From the NCBI RefSeq assembly GCF_027596085.1, contig NC_072459.1:20940555-21004554 (forward strand): a DNA stretch of 64,000 bases. The letters run 5' to 3'. Numbering within the stretch: the first letter of the stretch is position 1; each line of letters starts with the position of its first letter. Made by a program: the position numbers and the translations under genes. Origin of the DNA: Anoplopoma fimbria. Lineage: Eukaryota; Chordata; Actinopteri; Perciformes; Anoplopomatidae. Positions 51,603 through 64,000 of this stretch are shown one piece after another. The notes under the pieces are model-generated. The model saw only the letters and a program-made list of their open reading frames with translations, was not told the origin of the DNA and made no database searches.

Positions 51603-52290
51603 TTTAATTCACTCGTTTAGCCACCCACACATGATGAAACACAGATGAGAGGTCAGTATAAGTAGGCACAAACAGAGCATTGAGTCCTCTGGGTAGAAGT
51701 AGGCACACGCAGTACACCTGAAAGAAAAAAAACGAGCCCCGTGGTGCTGGAGAACGGAACGCTCTGCACATCAGCCCCCCCATGTCGCCCGACTTGTTCA
51801 CTCTCAAATGCTGGATTGAACCCTTTCAAATTTCAATTTCCAAGAAGAAGTTTTCCAGGAAATGAATGAATCCCGCTGAAGTGAAAGTACAAGTTGAAAC
51901 AATGCGTCAACACACGGGGGGGGGGTCTACACATCTAAGCAGGAAACCTATTGTTATGATGTCTTCCTATGATAAACATCTGTTCCACCGTAATCATATA
52001 TCTATCCATTTAGCAGTCAAACCAGCTGTTTCTTCTCCCGAAGTTTAGTAATTCACTCCATCCCACGTTTCAACATAAGTGAACTATGGGATGATTAATA
52101 TGTCCCTCTGATTTAACCCTTTACTAGTCCCCTCAGCACATAAACCATGTCTCCTTTACTCCTCTTCCAATCCACCCCAACCCCATTATCCAGTAACTCT
52201 GCAACTATACCTCCCTCCCCCCTTCCGCGGCCCCTCTGACCCCAGCCCCCCTCCATGCCCACCACCCCCTCCCCGGCGAGGTAACAGCGC
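51603..52290 (-). other. carhsp1: Probable carhsp1 3'UTR
   Basis: Sequence after the stop codon on the - strand, less AT-rich than its flank and with C/T runs. The first polyadenylation-like hexamer on that strand is ATTAAA at 51603-51608; a canonical AATAAA lies further at about 51122. End not proven. Confidence 0.45.
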
Positions 52291-53364
52291 TCAGCTGCTG
52301 ACGACGTGTCCCGACCAGGTCTCGTGCTTGGTCCCCGGGTTGAGGTGGGTTATGGTCACCTCCACCGCCTGGATCTTCTCGTTCTTGGGCGGGATGGAGC
52401 AGATTTTGTAGCTCACCTCGTCGCCCTCCACCGGCACATACTCACCCTCGATGCTGGAGGAAGAAAAGGGGGAGAGGTTTGAAAGTTACAGGTTATGAAA
52501 CAGTGGGAGCAAAACCGTAGTTGGGGTCAATTTGTTTGTGTCCTCCTGCCGTTTTGGTGCTGGAATGGTCGTGCATGTTCGGTGGATTTAGATACAGCAA
52601 GTTGTTTTGTAGTTAAACTGCTGATGCTTTCACATTGGGTCACAGCATGGAGGGGAAAAATTCAGCTTGCTGCATGATAAGTAAAAAAAAAATATATATA
52701 TTTTTAAGCAGACCGGATTTTCTATCCAGGTAACCGGAAATTACATAAGGACCTTTTTATTTGTTGTTGTTGTTGTAAAAACACAGGCAAAATATTATCA
52801 AAATATTTTGTATGAAAATATGAAATACATATTAGAAAAAAGCATCAATAAACAAGAATATTAAAGATAATAAAACATTTTCGCAAGGAGACATGTCAGT
52901 TGCGGCTTCCGTCTTTGTTTGGATTAAGAAAAAAATGTTTTTGTGCAACAGATGGAAAATATATTCATTCACATAAACAAAAAGAATCCCCAACACTGAT
53001 CATTACTGCTCAATTTAATCCTCAGACCATCAGGCAGAGTTCCATCAGTTCACAGAGAGAACCATACACATATAGAAGCCTTCTCACTCTGGAAAATCCA
53101 CCAATCAGAGGACGTCAACACTTCTCACTGTGCACACAAATGAAAGCCCTTCAAACATTAAAAACATACATCATACTGGGTAAGTCCTATTGCAAACTTT
53201 TTAAAGGAAGTTAGAAACTCAACTCTTTAATTTCCATTTACAGTAAACTGTGTGCAGCTGTGTTGTAATCGGTTTCAAAGCCTGAGGCTGATAACAAAGG
53301 CACTGCCGGGAAGGTCATCAGATATTCTGCTGTCCTCCTACACACTCCTGCAGCTAGTGTCGCT

Positions 53365-53459
<95 letters not shown>

Positions 53460-53638
53460 CCCTCTACTCCCACACGGACCCTGACATTGTTTGAGTTCAG
53501 CGATTAAAGCAGCCCTCTCCTTATCCATTCATTCAGTCGTTAGAACACATCATAGTTAGTTTAAATAGATTATTTTGTTTCCTTGATACGTTTATACAAA
53601 CAGGGTCATCCTCACAGCACAGACATGGCACACACATG

Positions 53639-53734
<96 letters not shown>

Positions 53735-53870
53735 ACTCCGAGATGTGGACGAATATGTCGCTGCCGCCGTCAGATGGCGTGATGAAGCCGTGGCCTTTGG
53801 AGCGGGAGAAGCATTTACACATGCCGGTAAACGCTGGACCCTCTGACGCACGGGCCGTCCTGCACGGGGG

Positions 53871-53907
<37 letters not shown>

Positions 53908-55518
53908 GGAGGAAGTGGAGGTGGAGGGTGAGAGAGAAAAAAAGTGAGCGTGCTACTATGTCAGTGTATCAACAAACGACACCGATCCACCTGTTACTGG
54001 AAATAGAGGCTACGAGGGCTCAAAATGCTGTAAATACAAACAGGACGGCATTATGCTGCGACATGTCACGTTACCACGACAACATTTATAACATGTTATG
54101 TACAATGGTGGGTATTTATTTTATACGTTTTAATCCCTGGTTTGAACATCTCCAGGTTCTTGCCTCACAAGATAAGAGGTAATCATCAAATAATCTATCA
54201 ACGCTTTTTGTCGAAATAGCTTCAATAACGAAATGAAATGTCTGATGAATAATTAGGTGTTTGATATAATCTCTTTTCTCGTGTGTTTTTACATTTCATC
54301 TTCAATCCCTAATGTTTCTGTGTAAATCTATTATCATACTCCACCGGTAACCCTGTGTTTAACGTCACGTTGCTGTGAATTGTGGGTAATTCCCTTGGGC
54401 AAAGTCTGCAAAGTGCTCATAAAAGGCTCAAAAGTGTGTGCACTCACGCTGAGCAGGTCCTGTTTCTGCGCGTGGGCAGGGGGCTGGGGATGAGGTAGCC
54501 TCTCATGGGGGAAGGTGAGCGGTCTCTGTGTCTGCAGGCCGGAGGACGCAGGGACTCTGACGGGGGAAAGAGGACAGTGTGTTACATTGTGACAAACAAC
54601 ACACGGCAGGACAGCGGTTTGGTTCTGTGCTACACTTCCAGGAAACAATGTCAGACAAGTTACCTGTATAGTGATTACACATGAATGGTGGAAGTACTTG
54701 GATTGTTCAGTTAAGTTACAGTACCAATACAACAATTTAAAAAAAATGCTCCAAAACAAGGCATAATAATTCCTAAATCCTGTAAAAGTACAGAAGTACT
54801 AGCAGCAAAATGTACTCAAAGTATAAAAGTACACATTTCTTCCCTGTGACTGTTAATAATGTAATTAGTGTAGTTTCCGTTGTAGTAGTTCAAGGTGTAG
54901 CTAGTTTCAACGTTATATACAGCTAGCTAACACTGTGACAAGCCACAAAGGTTGGAAACCACAGGCCTGATCTTTAACAATGCAAAGTATTTAATAAGTG
55001 TATTATAGTTAAATTAGTTTGTTTACTTATATAGTTTGGTGAATCTGAATTTGATTATACAAAGTTGGGGGACTTAAAAAGAGGCGCAAGAAGTCCTGTT
55101 GTAGCAGCTTTGGCCGAGATATCTGGCTTACTATGAACTCCGAAAGAGCTAGATTCTTTCCCATAATGCAAGTTGATAGCACCTTTTTACTAGATGGAAA
55201 AATCACGCTCCAGTGTTTAACACAGGCTTTGTATTGTAAAAGTCTAAATTCAAGCTCAACTTTTTTTTCCTGAGACGCCACATCCACAAACGATATTGCA
55301 CAACCATTTCCTGAGCTCAGTAGTACACAGATTTTAAGGTATTTTCAAAATCGGTGGACTGGCCCTTTAAGGTTACGGTACAGTGCTGTACATTTGCCCA
55401 ACATCACTTAAAATAATGTGCCTTTACCTGGTGACACTGGGGACTGTGGGAATCTTGCAGAGGTCAGTGGAGGGGTCATTGGGCGTGATCCCTGGATGGG
55501 CGTGGCCTGAGATGACAT
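52291..55518 (-). CDS. carhsp1: Calcium-regulated heat-stable protein 1 (CRHSP-24), cold-shock-domain protein
   Basis: Single-strand nucleic-acid-binding protein that associates with mRNA 3'UTRs and stabilises some transcripts; in mammals its phosphorylation is controlled by calcineurin, Akt/RSK and DYRK kinases. Coding exons in transcript order: 55518-55428, 54556-54448, 53859-53737, 52453-52291, totalling 486 nt, 161 aa plus TGA, all GT-AG with matching phases. The N-terminal tail is Ser/Pro-rich, with DRSPSPMRG and [14 protein letters not shown]. Ser66 in RNRTCS is an RxRxxS kinase site corresponding to mammalian Ser52. The cold-shock domain spans about residues 75-145, with KGHGFIT (88-94, RNP1-like) and DIFVHI (101-106, RNP2-like). 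The C-terminus [18 protein letters not shown] favours carhsp1 over its paralogue csdc2. The human protein is 147 aa. Confidence 0.94.
53369..53457. repeat. (GT)n microsatellite in carhsp1 intron 3
   Basis: Nearly pure GT tract of about 88 bp. Confidence 0.97.
53638..53733. repeat. (AC)n microsatellite fused to the carhsp1 exon 3 donor
   Basis: AC tract of about 95 bp on the + strand. On the transcribed strand the donor GTAAGT continues directly into GT repeats, so the U1-binding region merges with a UG-repeat. Confidence 0.97.
53875..53904. repeat. (GA)n tract upstream of carhsp1 exon 3
   Basis: On the - strand this gives a CT-rich tract 16-45 nt before the exon 3 acceptor, serving as its polypyrimidine tract. 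Confidence 0.9.
54685..54840. repeat. Fragment of the hAT MITE family
   Basis: GGTGGAAGTACTTGGATT, AAAAGTACAGAAGTACTAGCA and GTACTCAAAGTATAAAAGTAC resemble the interior and left end of the element at 12444-12924. No intact right end was found. Confidence 0.5.
55060..55376 (-). repeat. Dispersed repeat family F, copy 2
   Basis: Right end (reverse complement TTAAAGGGCCAGTCCACCGA) matches the left end of 39079-39190 in inverted orientation. Located in carhsp1 intron 1 (between coding exons 1 and 2). Inner limits uncertain. Confidence 0.4.
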
Positions 55519-55581
55519 CGCAGAGGAGGTGGAGTCAAAGGGCCGGGAGGAAGGAGCGTCACTCAAGAAGATGCTGAACAC
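55519..55581 (-). other. carhsp1: carhsp1 5'UTR part of the first coding exon
   Basis: The exon opens after the acceptor CCCCCCAG (boundary 55581/55582 on the - strand). It is stop-free upstream of ATG 55518, but MSSQATP aligns with the MSS start of the family, so translation is placed there. At least one further upstream non-coding exon must exist. Confidence 0.7.
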
Positions 55582-55662
55582 CTGGGGGGAGGAGGACCGG
55601 AGAGGATACTTAAGAGTCTTCGAACTAATTGTGGAGACATTATTCACAAACATTAATGCACA

Positions 55663-55769
<107 letters not shown>

Positions 55770-56499
55770 GACTATCTTTCAAAAACACGTCTTTGTTCAG
55801 TTTATTGAAAAGCCCCATCTCTACGTCACCCCAGAAACACAACAAACACTGAATCGGTGACCCGCTGGAGCCATTCTCAGAACCCTGGTTACCGTGGCAA
55901 CACCAGTTTGAGGGCCGAGCCTCGATGCTGCTACGAAGAGAACAGTCCTCTCTTTCACCTCGGCGCGAGGCTTACATCATCAGTAATGACAACCCAAGTT
56001 ATGTCAACCAATTAGGGAAAGGCAGGAAAGAAAACCTCCATTGATTGGACTTTCAGTAACGGATATATTGTTCAAAGAGGAGAGAAAAAAACATGAGGGA
56101 GGCGGTGAGACAAACATAATGAAAGGAGACAATGACAGAGGAAGAAGGAGCAGGTTAGTCAGATCCTGGACGTCAGTGCTTTCCATTTTCTAGGTCTCCA
56201 AAGACAGGATTTTAGACTACTAAAGGTACCAGTAATGTTAAAATCGTGAGTTCGAATGAAAAACAAAGATAATTTAAGCAACACGTAGGGCAGTTTGTCG
56301 GTTGGTCCAACTCTTTGGTTCACAAATATCTCAACATGGCTGTCATGGTCCTCATAGGATAAAGTAAAATGATCCCTTAACATTTCCTCTTCCTCCATCA
56401 TCAGGTCAAAATCTTACTTTGTAAGAGACTTTGGTTTATGACCAAATATGGGCAAAACTAACTGCATTCCCATCAGCCCCAAATATACCTTGTGATTAG

Positions 56500-56620
56500 C
56501 ACTAATTAGCCAATGTTAGCATGCTAACTCAATAAACTAAGATGGTGAACACTGTGAATCTGCTTAACATAACCAGTATAGCATTGTCATTGTGAATGTT
56601 AGCATTAATCTCAAAGCCTC
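56500..56620. repeat. Dispersed repeat family E, copy 3 (inverted)
   Basis: GTTAGCATGCTAAC followed by ATAGCATTGTCATTGTGAATGTTAGCATTAA, the reverse-order counterpart of the copies at 15325 and 40940. Confidence 0.6.
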
Positions 56621-56681
56621 ACGAAGGCCCGGATGCACACTCTTGTTCTAAATGATTCCACTGTGCAAGCTGTGTACAATT

Positions 56682-57180
56682 GACCCTACGCTAAGCCCCG
56701 CCCCTTTGTTGTTAGTTGCTGCTAGTCCGTCAAGCTGTCACAGCCCACACTGTCACTAACTGAAAAAATATTATTACATTTTTATGGAATACAAAAAAGC
56801 TTTTGTCATTTGGAGGTGACATCCAGGATGTACTGGTTAAGAAGATAAAGACAGAAACTAAAGCTACAGATCACAGTGTAAAAGATAAACCTGGTGATGG
56901 ATACAGAAGACCTCTGTGCTGATATACTCTGCTTATGTTAGCTCTACAGGTTTTTATGTAGAAACGTAACATTTTAGAAACGTTGATCCAACCACTCAGG
57001 GTAACAGCAGCTAGCTCCAAATCCACAAAATGCATTACTGGGGTAGCAGCTATCCAGAAAACGATGTATGAGAGTTTATGAAGCAGAGCCGGATAGTTGT
57101 CGGACCCTGGTCAGAGCTGGCCGATGCTACGCTAAGATTGGCCAGTCTTGAATTCGAGGGGCGGGACTTAGCGAAGGATC
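56682..57180. mobile_element. MITE with GC-rich terminal inverted repeats
   Basis: 499 bp bounded by GACCCTACGCTAAGCCCCGC plus CCCT on the left and, inverted, GATCCTTCGCTAAGTCCCGC plus CCCT on the right (24-bp arms, about 21 matches). The interior has no long ORF. Target-site duplication is not clear, so the superfamily is not assigned. Confidence 0.7.
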
Positions 57181-57631
57181 GATTAGCTCATTTAACACCA
57201 ACTTGTTTTCTGACTTTTTGTTTTTTGCATCAAGCATGAAATCAACTGCCTTCTGACTTTGAAACTAAATTGAAATAGTTAAAAAAAATGTACAAGGATC
57301 GTTTTCTTCCGCGAAAGGGTGGAAACAACGCACTGTTATCTTTCGCCAGGACAGAACTGTTCACAGATGAGTGCTAATCCTGAGCAGGTCTCAGTTTTAT
57401 TCAAGTGATAGGACGGTTTGCTCAGCCTTCATACAGTCGTTTGCCAACAGTAGGAGCCTGGCTACATATTATAAACGACTGATCCATCTTAACCCAATAG
57501 ACGTGATGGTTAATGTAATCACGGCCTCTCTGGGCGGCAGACGTCCTCCTGGAGGAGAGCAGCAGGGCTCACAGGACACACACACACACAGTGCTAACAC
57601 AGGTCACAGTTTTATTCACACACACACACAC

Positions 57632-57755
<124 letters not shown>

Positions 57756-59908
57756 GAACAAGCCGTTTGGGGATGTGAATCAACTCAAACACACTCATGA
57801 TTACTGATTTAAAATGACTGAAGGGATCTGAATAATACAGCAAATACAAATCATTAACAGGCGCAGAGAGAAAACAGCTGGTTGAAAGAAAAACGGGGTC
57901 GTTAGATGGAGCATGGGAGGGAGGGGGAGGACGGAACGGAGGAGTGGAAGATAAGCAAGAGATAATCCATGAGGGAGGCTCGGAAAACATGACAAGGTGA
58001 GGACAGATTTAGCCTGTCAGGTCCTAAATCTATACTGCCTGCTACTTTTAAAAGGGCCAGAGTGACGGTCTGCCATGTTTGTTGTTTTACCAAACTACAA
58101 AATTCATACGCTGTACTTCACATTCCGGCTGTTGAGTTTCCCCAAGCACACTGTATAGATAGTTTTACTTCTTTTCAAAGTAGCGGTTTATTCAAGAATA
58201 AATTGAGAAAAATCAACTCCGGACTTAATTAATAACTTTGATGGCCTTTTGGATTTAAGTCGCTGTTTGTTATTAAGCAATTGGTCGCAATAGGTGCACA
58301 TTAAAGGATTTGGTTGCCAAACAGTTTGGCAGCAATGTTACTCAGAATCTCAACACAATCTAACCCAGGCCACTAAGAGCGGAAACGTTTCATTATTTTC
58401 CTGGTAAACCATGGGAATGTTTTTAAAGGTCCACGGTGAGTCCAAAGTGCCACCTTCAAATTCCTTGTATAAGGAATAAACTGTCATACATGACAAAGAA
58501 AAAACCCTGGCAATATCTCACATTTGCGTGACTTAAAAAAATGTATTTTGCTCAACTACAGCTTTGTTTAAACTCGCATTTGGCGACGTAGTTCGAGCCT
58601 CCGCAGACGGCGCGCAAGCTCGGAGCATGAACGGAGACGTTAAAGTAAAGGGCAGAGTGTTACTCATAGATATGCCTATGGACTGAAGGTGTAACCAGCC
58701 AAAAGCCATGCATCAACTTTTACAAGGACGAGGAGGGATTGGAATTATCTATAAACCAACATCTCATATTCATGGACTACTTTATTGTCTCTGTACAAGC
58801 CCTGAAAAGGAACATGTCAAGTATTACACTGAACGTTGAATATCCTGTAAACGATTTGATTTGGCTGCAAAATACTTACTCAAATTACAATTTTTAAGAC
58901 CTCCTATTTCTAAAGCATCTAAAAATGAATAGGCCTTCTTTGTATAACCTCCAGGCATGTTAACATGGCTTTTATTAGTGAACTATTTGTGACAGACACG
59001 TGATTCCGCCTGCTTCACTACAGCAAGTATAAATAAAGTTGAATTCTTTCAGCTCTCGATTGTAGTCTAATAAACTGAAACCAGCAGTAGCTGAGAAGAA
59101 ATTAACCTAATTAGTCATGCAAAAGCACCTTTAGCATTGGAACTAGCCCAGACTCTATTTTTGCAAGAAGAAAAGCTGAGTCTATAGAGGTGCAAAACAG
59201 GACAAGATAAGCGAGCAGGGGCCTGGAAGATAAGGACAGAGGGACTGTAAAAGGAAGTCAGATGTGATAACATGCCAATGTGTGCGTTTGTAGAAGTTGA
59301 CACCCACATGTGTATCTGTGTAAACACAGGCAGAAGGATTTCTCACAAACACACATACCAATCGGTTTAGAAAACAAGGATTTCAAACGTGTGTTCGTGG
59401 GGAACGTTGAGTTATACTCTCTCATTAAAACAACGGACGGACAGAGACTTCTTCAAGTTTAGCTAGATGACAGTTAGGGCTTCGTCTTTTGATGTACACT
59501 AATATATGAGGGCCTGTAGGAGTTTGCACAGATTATATTATAGGCAAATTCAATTAGATTAGTTTATAATGTTGTTATTATCCGGTGGGGGAAATTTCCT
59601 CAACGTGGCACCCTTAGTATGGATAGCGTACGCACAATTAAATTGAAGCCCCATGCTGAGATTTATAAAATTAAATTTTCATCATAAACTCTTTCACAGT
59701 GGTGAATTATATATGTGAACGCAAGTTAAACGATAAAAATTGTTATTGTGAAAAAATTTAGAAGAATGGAGGGTAAAAACTTCTAGAAAGCTATTTTCTT
59801 TATGAAATCAGCTGTAATATCAGTATCAATAATTATCACTACTACAACAGTTGATCTAGAGTCACGGCAATCGCAAATGAATGGCGTTTTTGTATTTATT
59901 TTAATTCC

Positions 59909-60036
<128 letters not shown>

Positions 60037-62612
60037 CCGGTGTACTGTGGAATTTTCCATGATAGTGTTCTCCAATCACCACACTGACCAGGGACCCTGC
60101 TGATACAGCAAATACCAGACCAGTGGGACACACACACACACACACACACACACTAACACACACTAACACATACACACCTGATTACGCACACGTGCATGTG
60201 TACATGGCTACATTAGCTCTCACCACACAATGTGATGAGGCCATTATTCTGTATGACCATGGTCTCTGCAGAGGCTGCATAATGCATTTACGGACTCCAT
60301 TCACCGGTTTAGAATTTCAGTCGGCACTTTCTGCAAGACTGGATCCATTCATCTAGAGCCGCATTCACAGAGAAAAGGACTACAATTTGTAAAGGGAAAG
60401 TCCTTGACATTTCTATATCAGTGATTGTATGTGTAGCGACTTTGTATTATGGATATATGTAAAAAGAAATCTGTCCTAAAACCCAGAGAGATCTTTAGTC
60501 GAGGAAAGGTAAATCGTCTTATTTGACTGTAGTGCTGTTTCCAAAATTAATCAGACAACAAGCACTTTTAGTGGGCATATATTGACGGTGAGGAATAGCA
60601 AAAGATAGACGACAGATGATGAAGCTTAAAAATGATATATTTTTTACTAATAAAATGTGTACGCACTTAACAAAAAAAACCGGAGGGATTGAAAAGCATG
60701 TTTTTTTAAACAATCGCCAAACTACATTGTTTATTGTAGCCAGAAGCTGTAATAAACATCAGTATCGTAAGATTTTCACTTTCACGGAAACTGAACACAT
60801 CATGTGTGACGAACGCTTCCATCAGAAAAAGCAGCCAAAACAAAGCTTAAAATTGTGATTGTCGCTTAAAATCTCACCCCAAATAAACCTTTTGCACAAA
60901 CCAGATACTGTAACATTGAATTCTGAGCCCCTCAGCAGAACCAGGAAGCCATGATTGACTCGGCTGAGACCAACAGTCATGTGACATCAATTCTATGAAA
61001 CTTCGACTGAACTGCAGGCTGCTAAACACAGAGCACAGACGGGAGACGTTGTAAAAATATGAATAGCTCAATATATATATGCATGTGGAGCCTCAATTTT
61101 TTCCTCCAACATTGGTAACACTTGTGGCAACTTGGAAACAGCTTGTATGTAGAGATTCCATGGATTGCCAATTTTTGTAAATAAATTATCAAAGAAATTC
61201 AACTTGCATTTTTTTTCATTTGCATGATTTATTGCATTTTAACAAGAGACATTTTTGAGTTCTCTCTACTTCTAGCCATGATTGTTCTGTGACAGGGGCG
61301 GGAAATGTCATGAAACTGCTTGGGCCAAAATGAATTAATATTAAAAACTGAAATATAAAGCGGTAATCTGCTGTCCCCTATACTTCAGTTTATGTGATTT
61401 CTTTGATTGTTAACTTTATATTTTCAACCAAAAAATCACTTATTTAACAGCTGCTTTGGTAAAACAGCGCTCATGCCGATACTTCCGGTGGAGAGTGGTA
61501 CTGCAGTGCGGGAGACGGCAAGATGCCTCTGAAGCAAAATCTTGCAAAATGATAAGAAATTCAGATGTACTTCTGTGAGAAGCTGGGGTTGTAAAAAAGA
61601 GGGGTCTATACCTGGATAGAATTTAAATAATACTTAAACACGCACCCTTTGGAGTATTATGCGTTTGCCGAATCACTGGACATGCTTGGAGTCCAAAAAT
61701 GTTTTAGACAATGATTTTTCCTTGTTTTTTTAACAGAGTTCAGCTGATACGGACACCATGCAAACCAAGCATTTCCTACTGCTGAGTAAGAGGAAATCCA
61801 ATTTTTTTTAAATCAGACCATAGACCAATAGCACAGTGGGCTGTCGTTGCTGCAGTCTTTTACTGCTCGGCTGTTGGCTGTCTGACTTTATCTTTAGGTT
61901 TCTTTTTCCTCATATCCCCATTGGCTAAAAGGCAGTTTGATTCAATTTGTGGTAAGCTGCCACTCCTGTACTAAATGGACGGATGTTTGCCTCAAAGCTC
62001 CAGGGTTAATATGTGGTTAACACTTGGTTTTTTTAGAATAGAATAGAATAATATAAAGAGACATCACACAGGAAGTGGTACATTATACTGGGCTAATGTT
62101 GTGAGAAAATAGGGTGAGGAAGTGAAACTTGTATCATCCCAATCTTTCTTCTCTGCCAGCCTTTTAGATTCTCTGTCCTTTCGCTCTCACACGTTCACTC
62201 AGTTCCTTGTTCGCCTCCGAGGAAAACAGAACAGAGATGAAATGTCAACAAGGACGAGATGACACAAAGGCAACGGAAGGAAAGAGAGCTGAATATGAGC
62301 AACTACAGATTTAAGAGACAGTCAGAGGAGGGTCTCCTGTAATTATATGTTTATGTTACTATTTATATTTCTGTGGGCAACAACCTTTTCCAGGTAATAG
62401 AGGATGTTTCTAAAATCCCCGCTACATTATTTTACCTAAAAGCTGAAATCAACATTTTGAGAAATACCCTTTAGATGAGAAGATTGTTAACACTCTGACT
62501 CTGAGCAGAAAATATGAAGCTACAGCCAGCAGCTAGTTCACTTAGTTTAATCTAGTTTTAATTACCTCCCTCTGACAATTTAGCCCAAAATGAGAAAATA
62601 TGTTTTTTTTAA

Positions 62613-62898
62613 CAGTGAAGCAATGCGGGATATGTCTTTAACTTGCATTCTCTCTAATGTCCATCAGGGGACGACGCCTTTGGTTGCAAAAAGTAGTCAG
62701 ATTGTATAGAAGTCTATGAGAAAATGAGTCTTCTGATTTGATTTATTCCCTCAGTGAACATTGTAAACATGAGTTTATGGTCTCAATCTCTAGTTGTAGG
62801 TCGTTTTCAATACAGCATGATGTTCATTTAGTAAATGATGGTCCATTTAGAGTAAAAATAGACCATAGGGCGGAGTATGATTTAGGGCGTGCCTACCT
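62613..62898 (-). repeat. Dispersed repeat family A, copy 2 (inverted)
   Basis: Reverse complement matches 6827-7095 over its full length with scattered substitutions and small indels (shared GACCATAAACTCATGTTT, GAGGGAATAAATCAA, GGACATTAGA). Confidence 0.8.
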
Positions 62899-64000
62899 TG
62901 TGATTGACAGGTCACTACCACGGTGTTGTCTGGTCTGGGAGTTGTCGGCGTTTCCTATTTTAAACCTTTAACAGTGTTTTCAGTTCATGAAAGTTAAGTA
63001 ACCGTTTTGGTGTCCTAAAAAAAAAATATTATTCAGCGTTTGGATGGACTTAGCTCCACCCTCTCGTCTCACTTTTGGTTCCATAAAAAGAAAAAAAACG
63101 AGATGCTGACGGCAGAAAAACCAAGAAGGCAGCGGCCAAAAACTAAGATAGAGATGGCCAAAAACCAATGAGTGGCGACTTGTGACTACGTCCATTATTC
63201 TAAAATTAAAATAACGGTTTTATCCATAAACATTTTCACCAATAAAGAGCACTTTGAGCTTCTGCCGCTGATTGTCGCCCAGTGATTGAACTTTGTTAAG
63301 TAGTTGTAAACAATGATTGTTAACAGTGGTTAACAGCTCCAGGCAGGTTATTAAAGAGTATTTGCTGACACAAAGAATGAGAGGAGCTGCTTTAAACACA
63401 TAAACCAGGAGAAGGCATTAACCTGAAACACAAACCTATTACATTGAGCCCTCTGTGTGCTTGGAAATCAGTGTGTGTGAGTGTGTGTGTGGCTCTTGAA
63501 TGGATGTGCAAGGCTAAATGTGATGTGCATGTGTGACAGGCAAGAGATGGTCCTTATCCTACAATTTGGTGACTCACCCTCCGAAGTGCGTCAATGCGGA
63601 ATCCGTCCCATATTTCAATCATGCACATATTCCTGAGGTCTGAATACACACAGTGCGATTTCACAGCAGCGGCCTCTGTCCCCGCACTTGTTTACATGAG
63701 GAGCACCGGTGTCACGTCCATTTTCATATACTGTTCAAGAACACTGGGGTCCAGCTTGTTCCAAATATAAATCATATGGGAGTTTACAGTACGTCTTAGC
63801 GACTGTGATTGTGACATGTTGTGAGAGATGCGTCATTGACTCTCTTCCACTGAGAGTAACTATTACCTGCTCAGGAAGTCGCATGAAAAGAATAATTATT
63901 GCGTTAGCTAATGCTTGCTAGCAAGTGTTGGTGGCTAGTTTTTTGTTTTGTTTTTAACAATGACTTAATGTTGCTATTTCAGCATTGGCAAATGCTGCCT

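Noticed and set aside
54334..54759. 141-aa - strand ORF
   Set aside because: It overlaps carhsp1 exon 2 (54448-54556) in the wrong frame; the true frame joins both neighbouring exons in phase.

Overview
This is vertebrate nuclear DNA, almost certainly from a teleost fish and probably a spiny-rayed (percomorph) one. The evidence is large spliced genes with GT-AG introns, abundant long CA/GT microsatellites, two dead Tc1-like transposons with TA target sites, and several dispersed repeats typical of fish genomes. No bacterial or viral genes, rRNA, intact tRNA genes or CRISPR arrays were seen. All gene models below were built by reading exons and splice sites by eye.

Three protein-coding genes can be assembled completely, with splice phases that close exactly. 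(1) prpsap2 on the + strand (coding 3409-9316, 10 coding exons, 357 aa) encodes the PRPP synthetase-associated protein 2, also called PAP41. (2) ppp1r9b on the - strand (coding 38806 down to 18664, 14 coding exons, 904 aa) encodes spinophilin/neurabin-2, with the PP1 docking motif, PDZ domain and C-terminal coiled coil. (3) carhsp1 on the - strand (coding 55518 down to 52291, 4 coding exons, 161 aa) encodes a calcium-regulated heat-stable (CRHSP-24 type) cold-shock-domain RNA-binding protein. prpsap2 and ppp1r9b converge, with about 9.3 kb between their stop codons. ppp1r9b and carhsp1 are tandem on the same strand. The three proteins act in different pathways (nucleotide precursor synthesis, synaptic PP1/actin scaffolding, mRNA stability), so nothing suggests a functional cluster.

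Layout: 1-1.3 kb nothing recognised; 1.3-11.4 kb prpsap2 with a TATA-like promoter, one non-coding first exon and a likely 3'UTR that carries a long CA repeat and an ~810 bp foldback element; 11.4-17.9 kb convergent intergenic DNA with a hAT-type MITE and a copy of a repeat also found inside prpsap2; 17.9-38.8 kb ppp1r9b, whose large intron 4 contains a broken Tc1 element; 38.8-44.7 kb upstream region of ppp1r9b with two weak candidate promoter/5'UTR areas; 44.9-46.2 kb a 32-bp-period minisatellite of roughly 40 units; 47.1-48.7 kb a second broken Tc1 element; 51.6-55.6 kb carhsp1; 55.6-64 kb its upstream region, with a 0.5 kb MITE and the inverted partner of a repeat located in prpsap2.

The most notable non-genic structures are the foldback in the prpsap2 3'UTR, very long CA/GT tracts placed against splice donors in all three genes, the retroelement-tail minisatellite, and a proline/alanine coding repeat in spinophilin. 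None is demonstrably a new biological system.
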